A stretch of DNA of 64,000 bases from NCBI RefSeq assembly GCF_014489615.1, contig NZ_CP060825.1, positions 4,722,501 through 4,786,500 of the forward strand. The letters run 5' to 3'. Under the pieces are notes generated by a model, which was not told the origin of the DNA, did not search any database, and saw only the letters and a program-made list of their open reading frames with translations. This stretch comes from Streptomyces genisteinicus (GTDB lineage: Bacteria > Actinomycetota > Actinomycetes > Streptomycetales > Streptomycetaceae). Shown piece after piece: positions 33,548 to 44,491 of this stretch. How positions within the stretch are numbered: the stretch's first letter is position 1; every line of letters begins with the position of its first letter. A program made the translations under genes and the position numbers.

Positions 33548-34333
33548 CTACGACTCCGCGTCGCGCTCCCCGCGCCGCCGGATCCGGTTCCCCAGCCACA
33601 CCAGCGGGTCGTACGTGCGGTCCACGGCCCGCTCCTTCAGCGGGATCAGGGCGTTGTCGGTGATGGCGATGGACTCCGGGCACACCTCGGTGCAGCACTT
33701 GGTGATGTTGCAGTAGCCGAGCCCGTGCTCGTCCTGCGCGGTCGCCCGCCGGTCCAGGCCCCGCTCGGCGGCGGCGTCCAGCGGGTGCATGTCCAGCTCG
33801 GCCACCCGCATCAGGAAGCGCGGCCCGGCGAAGGCCTCCTTGTTCTCCTCGTGGTCGCGCACCACGTGACAGGTGTCCTGGCACAGGAAGCACTCGATGC
33901 ACTTGCGGAACTCCTGCGAGCGCTCCACGTCCACCTGACGCATCCGGTAGGCGCCGGGCTCCAGCCCGGCCGGGGGCACGAACGCGGGGATCTCGCGGGC
34001 CTTGGCGTAGTTGAAGGACACGTCCGTCACCAGGTCCCGCACCACGGGGAAGGCGCGCAGCGGGGTGATCGTGACGGTCTCCCCGCGGTCGAAGACCGAC
34101 ATGCGGGTCATGCAGAGCAGCCGGGGGCGGCCGTTGATCTCCGCGCTGCACGAGCCGCACTTGCCCGCCTTGCAGTTCCAGCGGACGGCGAGGTCGGGGG
34201 CCTGGGTGGCCTGGAGCCGGTGGACGATGTCGAGCACCACCTCGCCGTCGTTCACCTCCACGGTGAAGTCCTCCAGGCCGCCGCCCTCGGCGTCGCCCCG
34301 CCACACCCGGAAGCGCGCGTCGTACGTGCTCAT
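33548..34333 (-). CDS. sdhB: succinate dehydrogenase/fumarate reductase iron-sulfur subunit
   Basis: This 261-residue protein has an N-terminal [2Fe-2S] ferredoxin domain (CKAGKCGSC with a later LLC) and a C-terminal domain with CIECFLCQDTCHV and CCTEVCPESI, the cysteines for the [4Fe-4S] and [3Fe-4S] clusters. It passes electrons between the flavoprotein and the membrane quinone subunit. The ATG overlaps the flavoprotein stop (ATGA at 34330-34333), so both are translated together. It resembles the Bacillus/epsilon-type soluble complex; whether it mainly oxidises succinate or reduces fumarate is not evident. Confidence 0.93.
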   Translation of the reverse strand: MSTYDARFRVWRGDAEGGGLEDFTVEVNDGEVVLDIVHRLQATQAPDLAVRWNCKAGKCGSCSAEINGRPRLLCMTRMSVFDRGETVTITPLRAFPVVRDLVTDVSFNYAKAREIPAFVPPAGLEPGAYRMRQVDVERSQEFRKCIECFLCQDTCHVVRDHEENKEAFAGPRFLMRVAELDMHPLDAAAERGLDRRATAQDEHGLGYCNITKCCTEVCPESIAITDNALIPLKERAVDRTYDPLVWLGNRIRRRGERDAES

Positions 34334-36255
34334 GCGGTGAGCTCCTCTTCGGCGAGGTACTTGACCAGCTCCTCCTTCTCGAAGAGGGCGAGCAGGTCGG
34401 GGCGGACGGGATCGGTCTCCCGGCGTTCGAGCACGACGGCGGCGCCGTCCGTGCCGCCCGGCGGCGGGGCGAGGCGGCACACCAGGTTCACCCGGCGCCA
34501 GGACCGCTCCATGACGGGGTGGTCCTCCCGGGTGTGGCCGCCGCGGCTCTCGGTGCGCTCCAGCGCGGAGCGGGCGACGCACTCGCTGACCAGCAGCATG
34601 TTCCGCAGGTCCAGGGCGAGGTGCCAGCCGGGGTTGAACTGGCGGTGCCCCTCCACCCCGGCTCGGGCGGCCCGCTCGCGCAGCGCGGCCAGCCGTTCGA
34701 GGGCCTGCTCCATCTCGCCGGCCCGCCGGATGATCCCCACCAGGTCGTTCATCGTCTGCTGGAGCTCCTGGTGGAGGGTGTACGGGTTCTCCGGGGCGCC
34801 CTCGGTGCCGGTCGCGGCGCCGAAGGGGGCCAGCGCCTCGGCGGCGGCCGCCGCCACCTCCGCCTCGTCCACCGACGGCCGGTCCGGGTGCGCCGCGGCG
34901 AGTGCGGCGGCGTGCAGACCGGCCCGGCGGCCGAAGACGAGCAGGTCGGAGAGGGAGTTCCCGCCGAGGCGGTTGGAGCCGTGCATCCCGCCCGCCACCT
35001 CGCCGGCCGCGAACAGGCCCGGTACCCCGACGGCCGCCGCGGTGTCCGAGTCGACGGCGATGCCGCCCATCACGTAGTGGCAGGTCGGCCCGACCTCCAT
35101 GGGCCCGGCGGTGATGTCGACGTCCGCCAGCTCCTTGAACTGGTGGTACATGGACGGCAGCCGCCGGCGGATCGTCTCGGCCGGCATCCGGGTGGAGACG
35201 TCCAGGAACACGCCCCCGTGCGGGGAGCCCCGGCCCGCCTTCACCTCGGCGTTGATCGCGCGGGCGACCTCGTCACGGGGGAGCAGCTCGGGCGGGCGCC
35301 GGTTGGCGTCGGGGTCCTCGTACCAGCGGTCGCCCTCCTCCTCGGACTCGGCGTACTTCTCCTTGAAGACGTCGGGCACGTAGTCGAACATGAAGCGCCG
35401 GCCCTCGGAGTTGCGCAGCACCCCGCCGTCGCCGCGCACCGACTCGGTGACGAGGATCCCCTTCACCGACGGCGGCCAGACCATCCCGGTGGGGTGGAAC
35501 TGCACGAACTCCATGTTGAGCAGCGGCGCGCCCGCGAGCAGCGCCAGCGCGTGGCCGTCGCCCGTGTACTCCCAGGAGTTGGAGGTCACCTTGAAGGACT
35601 TGCCGATGCCGCCGGTGGCCAGCACCACGGCGGGCGCCTCCAGGACGAAGAAGCGGCCGGTCTCGCGCTCGTAGCAGAACGTCCCGGCCACCGCCCCGCC
35701 CCGCCCGGGCGCCGGGTCCTTGAGGATCCGGGTGACCGTGCACTCCTGGAAGACCTTGAGCCTCGCCTCCGGGTCGCCGTACGTCTCCCGGTCCTCCTGC
35801 TGGAGCGAGACGATCTTCTGCTGGAGGGTGCGGATCAGCTCCAGGCCCGTGCGGTCGCCGACGTGGGCGAGGCGCGGGTACTCGTGGCCGCCGAAGTTCC
35901 GCTGGGATATCCGCCCGTCCGCCGTCCGGTCGAAGAGCGCGCCCCAGGTCTCCAGCTCCCACACCCGCTCGGGGGCCTCACGGGCGTGCAGCTCGGCCAT
36001 CCGCCACTGGTTGAGGAACTTCCCGCCGCGCATGGTGTCGCGGAAGTGGACCTGCCAGGAGTCGTGGTCGTTGACGTTGCCCATGGACGCGGCGATACCG
36101 CCCTCGGCCATGACCGTGTGGGCCTTGCCGAAGAGCGACTTGCACACCACGGCGGTGCGCGCGCCCCGCTCGCGCGCCTCGATCGCGGCGCGCAGGCCGG
36201 CGCCGCCCGCACCCACGATGACCACGTCCCACTGCTGGCGTTCGAGCTGAGTCAT
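34330..36255 (-). CDS. sdhA: succinate dehydrogenase/fumarate reductase flavoprotein subunit
   Basis: The 641-residue flavoprotein has the FAD-binding GAGGAGLRAAIEA near the N-terminus, the flavin-attachment region HTVMAEGGIAA, the substrate loop with NMEFVQFHPTGM, GPTCHYVMGGI, and LFAAGEVAGGMHGSNRLGGNSL near residue 420. The C-terminal part carries the DLRNMLLVSECVARSALERTESRG helix. It catalyses the succinate/fumarate reaction in the cytoplasm. ATG 36255 follows GGAAGG at 12 bases, a somewhat long spacing; a TTG at 36267 is an alternative. The gene is flanked by its anchor (upstream) and iron-sulfur partner (downstream). Confidence 0.94.
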   Translation of the reverse strand: MTQLERQQWDVVIVGAGGAGLRAAIEARERGARTAVVCKSLFGKAHTVMAEGGIAASMGNVNDHDSWQVHFRDTMRGGKFLNQWRMAELHAREAPERVWELETWGALFDRTADGRISQRNFGGHEYPRLAHVGDRTGLELIRTLQQKIVSLQQEDRETYGDPEARLKVFQECTVTRILKDPAPGRGGAVAGTFCYERETGRFFVLEAPAVVLATGGIGKSFKVTSNSWEYTGDGHALALLAGAPLLNMEFVQFHPTGMVWPPSVKGILVTESVRGDGGVLRNSEGRRFMFDYVPDVFKEKYAESEEEGDRWYEDPDANRRPPELLPRDEVARAINAEVKAGRGSPHGGVFLDVSTRMPAETIRRRLPSMYHQFKELADVDITAGPMEVGPTCHYVMGGIAVDSDTAAAVGVPGLFAAGEVAGGMHGSNRLGGNSLSDLLVFGRRAGLHAAALAAAHPDRPSVDEAEVAAAAAEALAPFGAATGTEGAPENPYTLHQELQQTMNDLVGIIRRAGEMEQALERLAALRERAARAGVEGHRQFNPGWHLALDLRNMLLVSECVARSALERTESRGGHTREDHPVMERSWRRVNLVCRLAPPPGGTDGAAVVLERRETDPVRPDLLALFEKEELVKYLAEEELTA

Positions 36256-36297
36256 GCCGGAGGGCAACCTTCCGTAGGGGCCCGGAACCGCTGGGGC

Positions 36298-37119
36298 CTA
36301 GAAGAAGCGCGGATCGTCGAAGACGCCGGTGGCGACGAGGTACACGTAGAGGTCCGCGAGACCGACGCTGAACAGCGAGGCCCAGGCCAGCTGCATGTGG
36401 CGGGCGTTGAGCCGGCCCGCCCAGCTCCACAGCCGGTAGCGCACCGGATGCCGCGAGAAGTGCCGCAGCCGGCCGCCGACGATGTGCCGGCAGGAGTGGC
36501 AGGAGAGGGTGTACGCCCAGATCAGCACGGCGTTCACCAGCAGCACCACGGTGCCGAGCCCCATGTGTCCCCAGGCGTAGTGCTCGTCGCGGAAGGCCAG
36601 CACGGTGTCGTAGGTGAGGATCGCGGCGACCGGCAGCGCGGCGTAGAAGAAGTACCGGTGGGCGTTCTGGAGGATCAGCGGGAAGCGGGTCTCGCCGGTG
36701 TACCTGCGGTGCGGCTCGGCGACCGCGCAGGCCGGGGGCGACGCCCAGAAGCCCCGGTAGTAGGCCTTGCGGTAGTAGTAGCAGGTCAGCCGGAAGCCCA
36801 GCGGGAAGACCAGGATCAGCAGCGCGGGCGACAGCCCCCACCAGCTGCCGAAGACCTCCCAGTTCGGCCCGCCCTTCATCGGGACGCAGTTCTCGGCGAG
36901 GCAGGGCGAGTAGAACGGCGAGACGTAGGGCGCCGCGTAGTAGCCGGCGTTCGCGAAGGCACGCCAGGACGAGTAGACGACGAACGCGAGGAGCCCCGCC
37001 GCGGTGAGGGCGGGGGCGAGCCACCAGCGGTCGGTGCGCAGATGGCGGGCGCGGATGGCGGCCCGGCCGGCTCCGCGCACGCCCGTGCCGGCGGGCGGTG
37101 GTTCGGTACCTGTGGCCAA
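36298..37119 (-). CDS. sdhC: succinate dehydrogenase membrane anchor (cytochrome b-type)
   Basis: This 273-residue protein has about five membrane helices (WWLAPALTAAGLLAFVVYS, LSPALLILVFPLGFRLTCYYY, YFFYAALPVAAILTYDTVL, MGLGTVVLLVNAVLIWAYTL and the C-terminal AWASLFSVGLADLYVYLVA). Histidines in QNAHRYFF, SCHSCRHIVGG and NARHMQLAW could bind heme. It is the only membrane subunit of the set, as in single-anchor type B complexes. I chose the TTG at 37119 because GGAG lies about seven bases upstream and no ATG or GTG gives a better start; a GTG thirteen codons further in is possible. Confidence 0.8.
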   Translation of the reverse strand: MATGTEPPPAGTGVRGAGRAAIRARHLRTDRWWLAPALTAAGLLAFVVYSSWRAFANAGYYAAPYVSPFYSPCLAENCVPMKGGPNWEVFGSWWGLSPALLILVFPLGFRLTCYYYRKAYYRGFWASPPACAVAEPHRRYTGETRFPLILQNAHRYFFYAALPVAAILTYDTVLAFRDEHYAWGHMGLGTVVLLVNAVLIWAYTLSCHSCRHIVGGRLRHFSRHPVRYRLWSWAGRLNARHMQLAWASLFSVGLADLYVYLVATGVFDDPRFF

Positions 37120-37172
37120 CGGGGACTCCGGGGTGGAGTGGGATCGGGTGAGGTCCGGGAGATGCGCGCGGG

Positions 37173-37415
37173 TCAGGGTGCGCGGCGGTCGCGGGCGCCG
37201 AGGCCTTCGTCGTCCGAGTCCGTCCACAGGGTGCTGTCGTACGGGGTGTCGGGGATGGTGACCAGGTCCCGGGGCGCCGGCGGGCCGGGGGCGGCGGGCC
37301 GGGCGGGCGGGGCGCCCCCGAGGGCCGCCTCCAGGGCCTGCTCCAGCCTTCCGACGCGCCGGGTGAGCTCGTCGACGTGCTGCCGCATCGCCGTCAACTC
37401 GTCCTGCTGGGACAT
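37173..37415 (-). CDS. small coiled-coil protein upstream of sdhC
   Basis: An 80-residue protein with an N-terminal coiled coil (MSQQDELTAMRQHVDELTRRVGRLEQALEAAL), a proline/alanine linker and an acidic end (LWTDSDDEGLGARDRRAP). GAGGA precedes the ATG by about seven bases. It lies 53 bases before sdhC in the same direction and probably shares its transcript. No domain is known to me; a role as assembly or scaffold factor for the complex is only a guess. Confidence 0.6.
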   Translation of the reverse strand: MSQQDELTAMRQHVDELTRRVGRLEQALEAALGGAPPARPAAPGPPAPRDLVTIPDTPYDSTLWTDSDDEGLGARDRRAP

Positions 37416-37707
37416 GACGTGTCCTCACTTCCGCGGAGTGCGGGTGGCATCGTCCATGCGCCTGAGAGTGTCGCGCGTCACATCCGGGGTTGTGAAGGGG
37501 ACGTACGCGATTGCCCCCGGCGGCACCGCGGGTGCATCGGTTTCCGGCCGCCTCCGGAGCCGGGGGCTCGGGGGATTGAGCCGCCCGGGTGGCCTCGGCG
37601 GCGAGCGCCGCCGTGTCTGCGCCGGCACGGCCGTTCCGTCCACTTGAGTGGGGGAATCGGTGTGATCATCTCCAAAATCGACGAAACAGGACTAAGAGGT
37701 ACATGCC

Positions 37708-40074
37708 ATGTCCCAGGTCGAGGCCCCCCGAGGGCGGACATGCTCCCGAAGACTCCGCTCCGTGGCCCTGCTCACCAGCGGCGTTCTGGCCCTTCCCGCT
37801 CTCGCCGCCTGCAGTTCCTCCGACGACGAGAGCAAGGCGAGGCCTCCGGCCCAGGACATCGCGCCCGCCGGCCGTGACGCCACCGCCGACGGCGGCACCG
37901 TGCGCTGGGCCGTGGACTCGGTGCCCGCCACGCTCAACGCCTTCCAGGCCGACGCCGACGCCACGACCGCCCGCATCGCGGACGCCGTGCTCCCGGCGCT
38001 CTTCACGGTCGACGAACGCGGCCGCCCCCAGCGCAACCCCGACTACCTGGAGTCGGCCGAGGTCGTCGAGCGGGAACCGAAGCAGGTCGTCCTCTACAAG
38101 CTCAACCAGCAGGCCGTCTGGAGCGACGGCAGGGAGATCGGAGCACCCGACTTCCTCGCCCAGTGGCGGGCTCTGAGCGGCAAGGACTCCGCTTTCTGGA
38201 CCGCGCGCAACGCCGGGTACGAGCGCATCGACCGGGTCGAGCGGGGCTCCAGCGACCTGGAGGTCAAGGTCACCTTCAGCAAGCCGTACGCGGACTGGCG
38301 CTCGCTGTTCACGCCCCTGTACCCCAAGGAGGTGACCGCCACCCCGGCCGCCTTCAACGAGCGGGCCCGCACCGCGCTCGCCGCCACAGCCGGGCCCTTC
38401 CGGGTGCAGAAGGTCGACGCCGGGGCGAAGAGCACCACCCTGGTGCGCAATCCCCGCTGGTGGGGGCAGCGGGCCAAACTGGAGAGCCTGGTCCTCGCCG
38501 CGGTGCCCCGCGACGAGCGGGTCGCCGCCCTCGCGAAGGGCACCCTGGACGTGGCCGAGATCGACCCGTCGGGCGCCGAGCGCATCGCCTACGCGGCGAA
38601 GGACGCCGGCCGCGGCGGCAAGCCCGTCGCCCACGGCCCGGGTGCGGACACCACCCCCTCCGCCGCCCTCCGCTCCTGGGCGCTGGCCCACGGCTCCGAC
38701 GAGAGCCTCGCCGAATCCGCCCGCGCGACCCGCGAGCGGACGGCCGAGGCGCGTCAGAAGTACGCGGAGGAGCAGTCGGCGCTGCGCGCCTTCCGGGTCC
38801 GCAAGTCGCTGGAGCCGGCGTACACCCAGCTCGCCATGAACGGGGAGAACGGCCCGCTCGCCGACGAGCGGGTGCGCCGCGCCGTCGCCCGTGCCCTCGA
38901 CCGGGAGGAACTGGCCGAGACGGTGCTCGCGCCGCTCGGGCTGCCCGCCGACCCGCCCGGCAGCCACCTGGCCCTCGCCGGGCAGCCGCTCTACAAGGAC
39001 AGCAGCGGGGCGCTCGGCAAGCAGAGCACCCAGGAGGCCCAGGGGCTGCTCGCCGACGCGGGCTGGACCCCCGGCGGTGCACGGCAGAAGCCGGAGCCGG
39101 CCGAGGCCGGAGCCGGCCGGGGCCCCTCGGGCAGCGCCTCGCCGTCGGGCGGGCGGGAGGGTGCGAAGGGCGCCGCGGCCCAGGACGGCGCGAAGGAGGA
39201 CGGCGGTGAGCGGGGCGACCGCGCCGCGACGCCGTCCGCCCGTGCCTCGGGCGCCGCGTCCGACGACGGCCTCTACATCGTCGGCGACGGCAAGCCCGCC
39301 ACCGACGCCCGGCTCCGCGACCGCGCGCCGGGCGCCGTCCACGTCCTCGCTCCCGCCCCGGCCGCGGCCCTCCACAGCCTCGCCCTGGAGCGGCAGGCCC
39401 GTGCCGTGGCCGACGGGCAGGACGCCGCGGCGGCGGGCGGCCCGCACCGCGGCGACGGGGTGGCCGGGGCCTACGCCCCGCGCGGCAGCGCGGCGCCCGC
39501 ACCGGCCGGCGGCGCCGTCGGCAAGGACGGCAAGGCCCTGTCCCTGCGGTTCGTGCTCCCGTCGGGACCGGGCTCGCAGGTGCTGCGCTCGGTCGGCGAC
39601 AAGATCGCGCGGATGCTGCAGCGGGTCGGCATCCGCACCGAGATCGTCAAGGTCGACGACGAGAGCTACTTCAAGGACCACGTGGCCTCGGGCGACTACG
39701 ACCTGGCCCTCTACTCCTGGCCGTCGAGCGCCTACCCGGCGACCGACGCCCGGCCGATCTACGCCAAGCCCAAGCCCGCGTCCGACGGATCGCTGCTGGT
39801 CGAACAGAACTACACCCGGGTCGGCAGCGACTATATCGATCAGTTGTTCGATCAGGCGGCGGGCGAGCTGAACGAGGACGCCGCACGCGATCTGATGCGC
39901 CGTGCAGACGCCCGGATCTGGGCGGCGGCGGGCTCCATCCCCCTCTACCAGCGGCCCGAGCTCGTCGCGGTGCGCTCCTCCCTGGCCAACGTCGGGGCCT
40001 TCGGCTTCAAGACCCCGGCCCACCAGCACATCGGATACAAGAAGGCGCAGGTCAACGGCGAGGGGAAGCAGTAG
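37708..40074 (+). CDS. family-5 ABC substrate-binding lipoprotein with large low-complexity insert
   Basis: This 788-residue protein has a lipoprotein signal ending LPALAAC (Cys35). The OppA/DppA fold is recognisable in two parts: GGTVRWAVDSVPATLNAF to ERVRRAVARALDREELAE (about 61-410) and GSQVLRSVGDKIARMLQRVGIRTEIVKV to AHQHIGYKKAQV (about 610-785). Between them, roughly residues 452-604, lies a Gly/Ala/Pro/Lys-rich stretch (GREGAKGAAAQDGAKEDGG and more) absent from normal family members, which explains the extra length. It should bind a peptide-like ligand outside the cell, but no permease genes adjoin it. The ATG follows a GAGG-type site. A strong terminator lies 40 bases after the stop. 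Confidence 0.85.
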   Translation: MSQVEAPRGRTCSRRLRSVALLTSGVLALPALAACSSSDDESKARPPAQDIAPAGRDATADGGTVRWAVDSVPATLNAFQADADATTARIADAVLPALFTVDERGRPQRNPDYLESAEVVEREPKQVVLYKLNQQAVWSDGREIGAPDFLAQWRALSGKDSAFWTARNAGYERIDRVERGSSDLEVKVTFSKPYADWRSLFTPLYPKEVTATPAAFNERARTALAATAGPFRVQKVDAGAKSTTLVRNPRWWGQRAKLESLVLAAVPRDERVAALAKGTLDVAEIDPSGAERIAYAAKDAGRGGKPVAHGPGADTTPSAALRSWALAHGSDESLAESARATRERTAEARQKYAEEQSALRAFRVRKSLEPAYTQLAMNGENGPLADERVRRAVARALDREELAETVLAPLGLPADPPGSHLALAGQPLYKDSSGALGKQSTQEAQGLLADAGWTPGGARQKPEPAEAGAGRGPSGSASPSGGREGAKGAAAQDGAKEDGGERGDRAATPSARASGAASDDGLYIVGDGKPATDARLRDRAPGAVHVLAPAPAAALHSLALERQARAVADGQDAAAAGGPHRGDGVAGAYAPRGSAAPAPAGGAVGKDGKALSLRFVLPSGPGSQVLRSVGDKIARMLQRVGIRTEIVKVDDESYFKDHVASGDYDLALYSWPSSAYPATDARPIYAKPKPASDGSLLVEQNYTRVGSDYIDQLFDQAAGELNEDAARDLMRRADARIWAAAGSIPLYQRPELVAVRSSLANVGAFGFKTPAHQHIGYKKAQVNGEGKQ

Positions 40075-40083
40075 CCCCGGACC

Positions 40084-40095
40084 GCTTGCGCAAGC
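40084..40095. promoter_or_regulatory. 12-bp palindrome after the binding-protein gene
   Basis: GCTTGCGCAAGC is a perfect 12-base palindrome nine bases after the binding-protein stop. It could be an operator or part of the terminator region. Its meaning is unknown. Confidence 0.25.
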
Positions 40096-40113
40096 TCTGA
40101 AGTGGCTCAACTC

Positions 40114-40144
40114 CCTTGCCCGCCGGCATCGCCGGCGGGCAAGG
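40114..40144 (+). terminator. terminator after binding-protein gene
   Basis: A perfect 14-bp stem (ccttgcccgccggc with gccggcgggcaagg) closes a three-base loop. Confidence 0.88.
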
Positions 40145-40352
40145 TCGTGATCACCCAGACCCGAGTCCCGCGGCGCCCCGCACCCCCGCGCCCGCGGCGT
40201 GATCCTCGTCCCCTTCACCGGGCCCCGTCCGTTCCGGACGGCCCCCGCGGCGGCGGCCCCGTACCATGGACAGCAGCCGTGGCGCGTCCGCCCGGCGGGC
40301 GTAAGAGGAATTGACGCCGCATCCCACGATCCGAGAGAAGCGCAAGCCACCC

Positions 40353-42254
<1,902 letters not shown>

Positions 42255-42358
42255 CGCGTCCTCACGCCCCCGGGGCGCCCTCCGGGGCCCTGGGGGCTCC
42301 CGGCGCCGTCACGGCGGCCGGGAGGGCCGGCAGAGGTCCCGGACAACCGCATACACCA

Positions 42359-42395
42359 GGCCCGGCCCCTCGCGGACAGCGCGAGGGGCCGGGCC
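42359..42395 (+). terminator. terminator after typA
   Basis: A perfect 16-bp stem (ggcccggcccctcgcg with cgcgaggggccgggcc) and a five-base loop. Confidence 0.9.
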
Positions 42396-42592
42396 CGTTC
42401 GTCAAGTCGATTGGCCGACCCGAGTGTCCGCATATCGACCGTCGCTCTCCGGAACATGTGTTAACGGTCCGTTTCGCGGGTGTCTGTCTGTGCTCGCTTT
42501 GTCCGGATTTCGGTCTGAGGGCCCCTGCTGATGTTGTCAAAACGAGACCCTTTAAGTGTGGTTTACGGCCCGGACGTACTTAATAGTTGGCT

Positions 42593-42613
42593 CCATTGAG
42601 CTCGGGTCAATGG
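42593..42613. promoter_or_regulatory. inverted repeat upstream of the first opp operon
   Basis: The arms CCATTGA and TCAATGG flank seven bases in the AT-rich leader 127 bases before the binding-protein start. A regulator binding here is plausible; none can be named. Confidence 0.4.
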
Positions 42614-42739
42614 GTCATGCGCTGTGGGGAGCGCCGACTCACGAGCACACTCGGGGCATTGACACAGCGCCGTCAGGGGTGTCGGCGCGTCAGGCAGTGC
42701 CCCTCTTGTAGTGATAAGTGGACTCATGAGGAGGAACCC

Positions 42740-44362
42740 ATGCGTGGTGCCAAGAGCGCCAAGTGGGTCGCGGGTGCGATAGTCGTCGCCATGGCCGCGA
42801 CTGCCTGTGGTGGCAGCGACAGTGGCTCGGACAAGGACAAGGGCAGCGCCTCCGGCAAGCCCGCGGGCTACGTCTCGATCGACGTCGGCGAGCCGCAGAA
42901 GCCGCTGATCCCGGCGGACACGAACGAGACCAACGGCTCGTACGTCATTCAGTCGCTCTTCACCCAGCTGCTGGACTTCGACGCCCAGGGCAACATCGTC
43001 TACACCAACGCCGAGTCCGTGGAGACCACCGACTCGAAGACGTGGACGGTCAAGCTCAAGGCCGGCTGGAAGTTCCACAACGGCGAGGCGGTGACCGCGC
43101 AGTCCTACGTCGACGCGTGGAACTGGTACGCCAACATCAAGAACAACCAGCAGAACTCCTTCTGGTTCGCCGACATCGCGGGCTACGCCGACGTCCACCC
43201 GGAGAAGGGTGACCCGAAGGCCGACAAGATGTCCGGTCTGAAGGTCGTCGACGAGACCACCTTCACGATCGAGCTCGCCGAGAAGGTCCCGTACTTCAAC
43301 TACAAGCTGGGCTACGCTACCTTCGCCCCGCTGCCCAAGGTCTTCTACGACGACCCGAAGGCGTTCGGCCAGAAGCCCGTCGGCAACGGCCCGTACAAGT
43401 TCGAGAAGTGGACCCACAAGAAGCTGATCCAGGTTGCGGCCAACCCTGACTACCAGGGCCCCAACAAGGCGCAGAACAAGGGCATCCAGTTCAAGAACTA
43501 CGCGACCCTCGAGGCCGCGTACCAGGACGTCGTCTCCGGCAACCTGGACATCATCCGCCAGGTCGGCCCGACGGACCTGCCGAAGTACAAGCAGGACCTG
43601 GGCGACGGCGCCATCGAGCAGCCGTACGCGGCCATCCAGTCGCTGGTCCCGGCGTTCTACTCCAAGACGTTCAAGGACATCGACCCCAAGGTCCTCCAGG
43701 GCCTGTCGATGGCGATCGACCGCGACACGATCACCAAGACCGTCCTGAACAACACCCGTACCCCCGCGACGAGCTTCACGCCGCCGCAGGTCAAGGGCAA
43801 CCAGGACCTGGGTACGGACGTCTTCACGTTCAACCCGGAGAAGGCCAAGCAGCTCATCACCGAGGGCGGCGGCGTCCCGGAGAACAAGCTGTTCATCCAG
43901 TACAACAGCGACGGCGGCCACAAGGAGTGGGTGACCGCGGTCTGCGAGTCCATCCGCAAGGCGACCGGTGTCGACTGCGTCGGCGACGCCAAGCCGGACT
44001 TCCCGACCGACCTCGAGGCTCGTGACAACGACCAGGTCAAGTCGATGTACCGCGGTGGCTGGGTGGCCGACTACCCGGTCAACGTCAACTTCCTCAAGGA
44101 GCTCTACCACACGAGCGCCGAGTCCAACAACGGTCGCTTCTCCGACAAGGAGATCGACGGTCTGATGGCCGCGGCCGACAAGGCGAACTCCCTGGAAGAG
44201 GCCGTCAAGGGCTACCAGGAGGTCGAGAAGAAGCTGCTCGAGAAGATGCCCGCCATCCCGCTGTGGTACTACCGCATCAACGGTGGCCACGGCAAGGCTG
44301 TCGACAACGTCAAGGTCGACTTCCACGGCGACCTCGAGCTGCCCGGAGTCACCGTCAAGTAA
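42740..44362 (+). CDS. oligopeptide ABC transporter substrate-binding lipoprotein, operon 1
   Basis: This 540-residue family-5 binding protein starts MRGAKSAKWVAGAIVVAMAATAC, with the lipid-anchored Cys23. Family features are KTWTVKLKAGWKFHNGEAVTAQSYVDAWNW, PLPKVFYDDPKAFGQKPVGNGPYKFE, QGLSMAIDRDTITKTVL and the C-terminal MPAIPLWYYRINGG. It should capture extracellular peptides and deliver them to the permease encoded next. GAGGAGGAA precedes the ATG. It shares start and architecture with the binding protein of operon 2 (49746). In S. coelicolor, similar systems include the morphogenesis-linked BldK; whether this one is its counterpart is not shown by the sequence. Confidence 0.93.
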   Translation: MRGAKSAKWVAGAIVVAMAATACGGSDSGSDKDKGSASGKPAGYVSIDVGEPQKPLIPADTNETNGSYVIQSLFTQLLDFDAQGNIVYTNAESVETTDSKTWTVKLKAGWKFHNGEAVTAQSYVDAWNWYANIKNNQQNSFWFADIAGYADVHPEKGDPKADKMSGLKVVDETTFTIELAEKVPYFNYKLGYATFAPLPKVFYDDPKAFGQKPVGNGPYKFEKWTHKKLIQVAANPDYQGPNKAQNKGIQFKNYATLEAAYQDVVSGNLDIIRQVGPTDLPKYKQDLGDGAIEQPYAAIQSLVPAFYSKTFKDIDPKVLQGLSMAIDRDTITKTVLNNTRTPATSFTPPQVKGNQDLGTDVFTFNPEKAKQLITEGGGVPENKLFIQYNSDGGHKEWVTAVCESIRKATGVDCVGDAKPDFPTDLEARDNDQVKSMYRGGWVADYPVNVNFLKELYHTSAESNNGRFSDKEIDGLMAAADKANSLEEAVKGYQEVEKKLLEKMPAIPLWYYRINGGHGKAVDNVKVDFHGDLELPGVTVK

Positions 44363-44491
44363 CGCTTGACGGGCCCATCCCCACTCGGCCATCACCCGCC
44401 GCCGTCGGTCACCCGGCGGCGGCGGTGGTCCGGGGGCGTCGTGCTGCGCGCCGGCGCCCCGCGGGCCAGAAAACCCCTCACGGAGGCACCT

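Larger units (their letters stand above)
42255..42739. other. 485-base stretch between typA and the first opp operon
   Basis: It holds the typA terminator and then an unusually AT-rich part (about 42480-42600; tttaagtgtgg, cttaatagttgg) likely to contain the opp promoter, though no clear -35/-10 pair could be picked. A 7-7-7 inverted repeat lies at 42593-42613. No coding frame is convincing. Confidence 0.55.

Noticed and set aside
34519..37647. 1042-codon plus-strand open frame across the succinate dehydrogenase genes
   Set aside because: Antisense to sdhA and sdhC, which have full conserved motifs; the translation shows no family signature.
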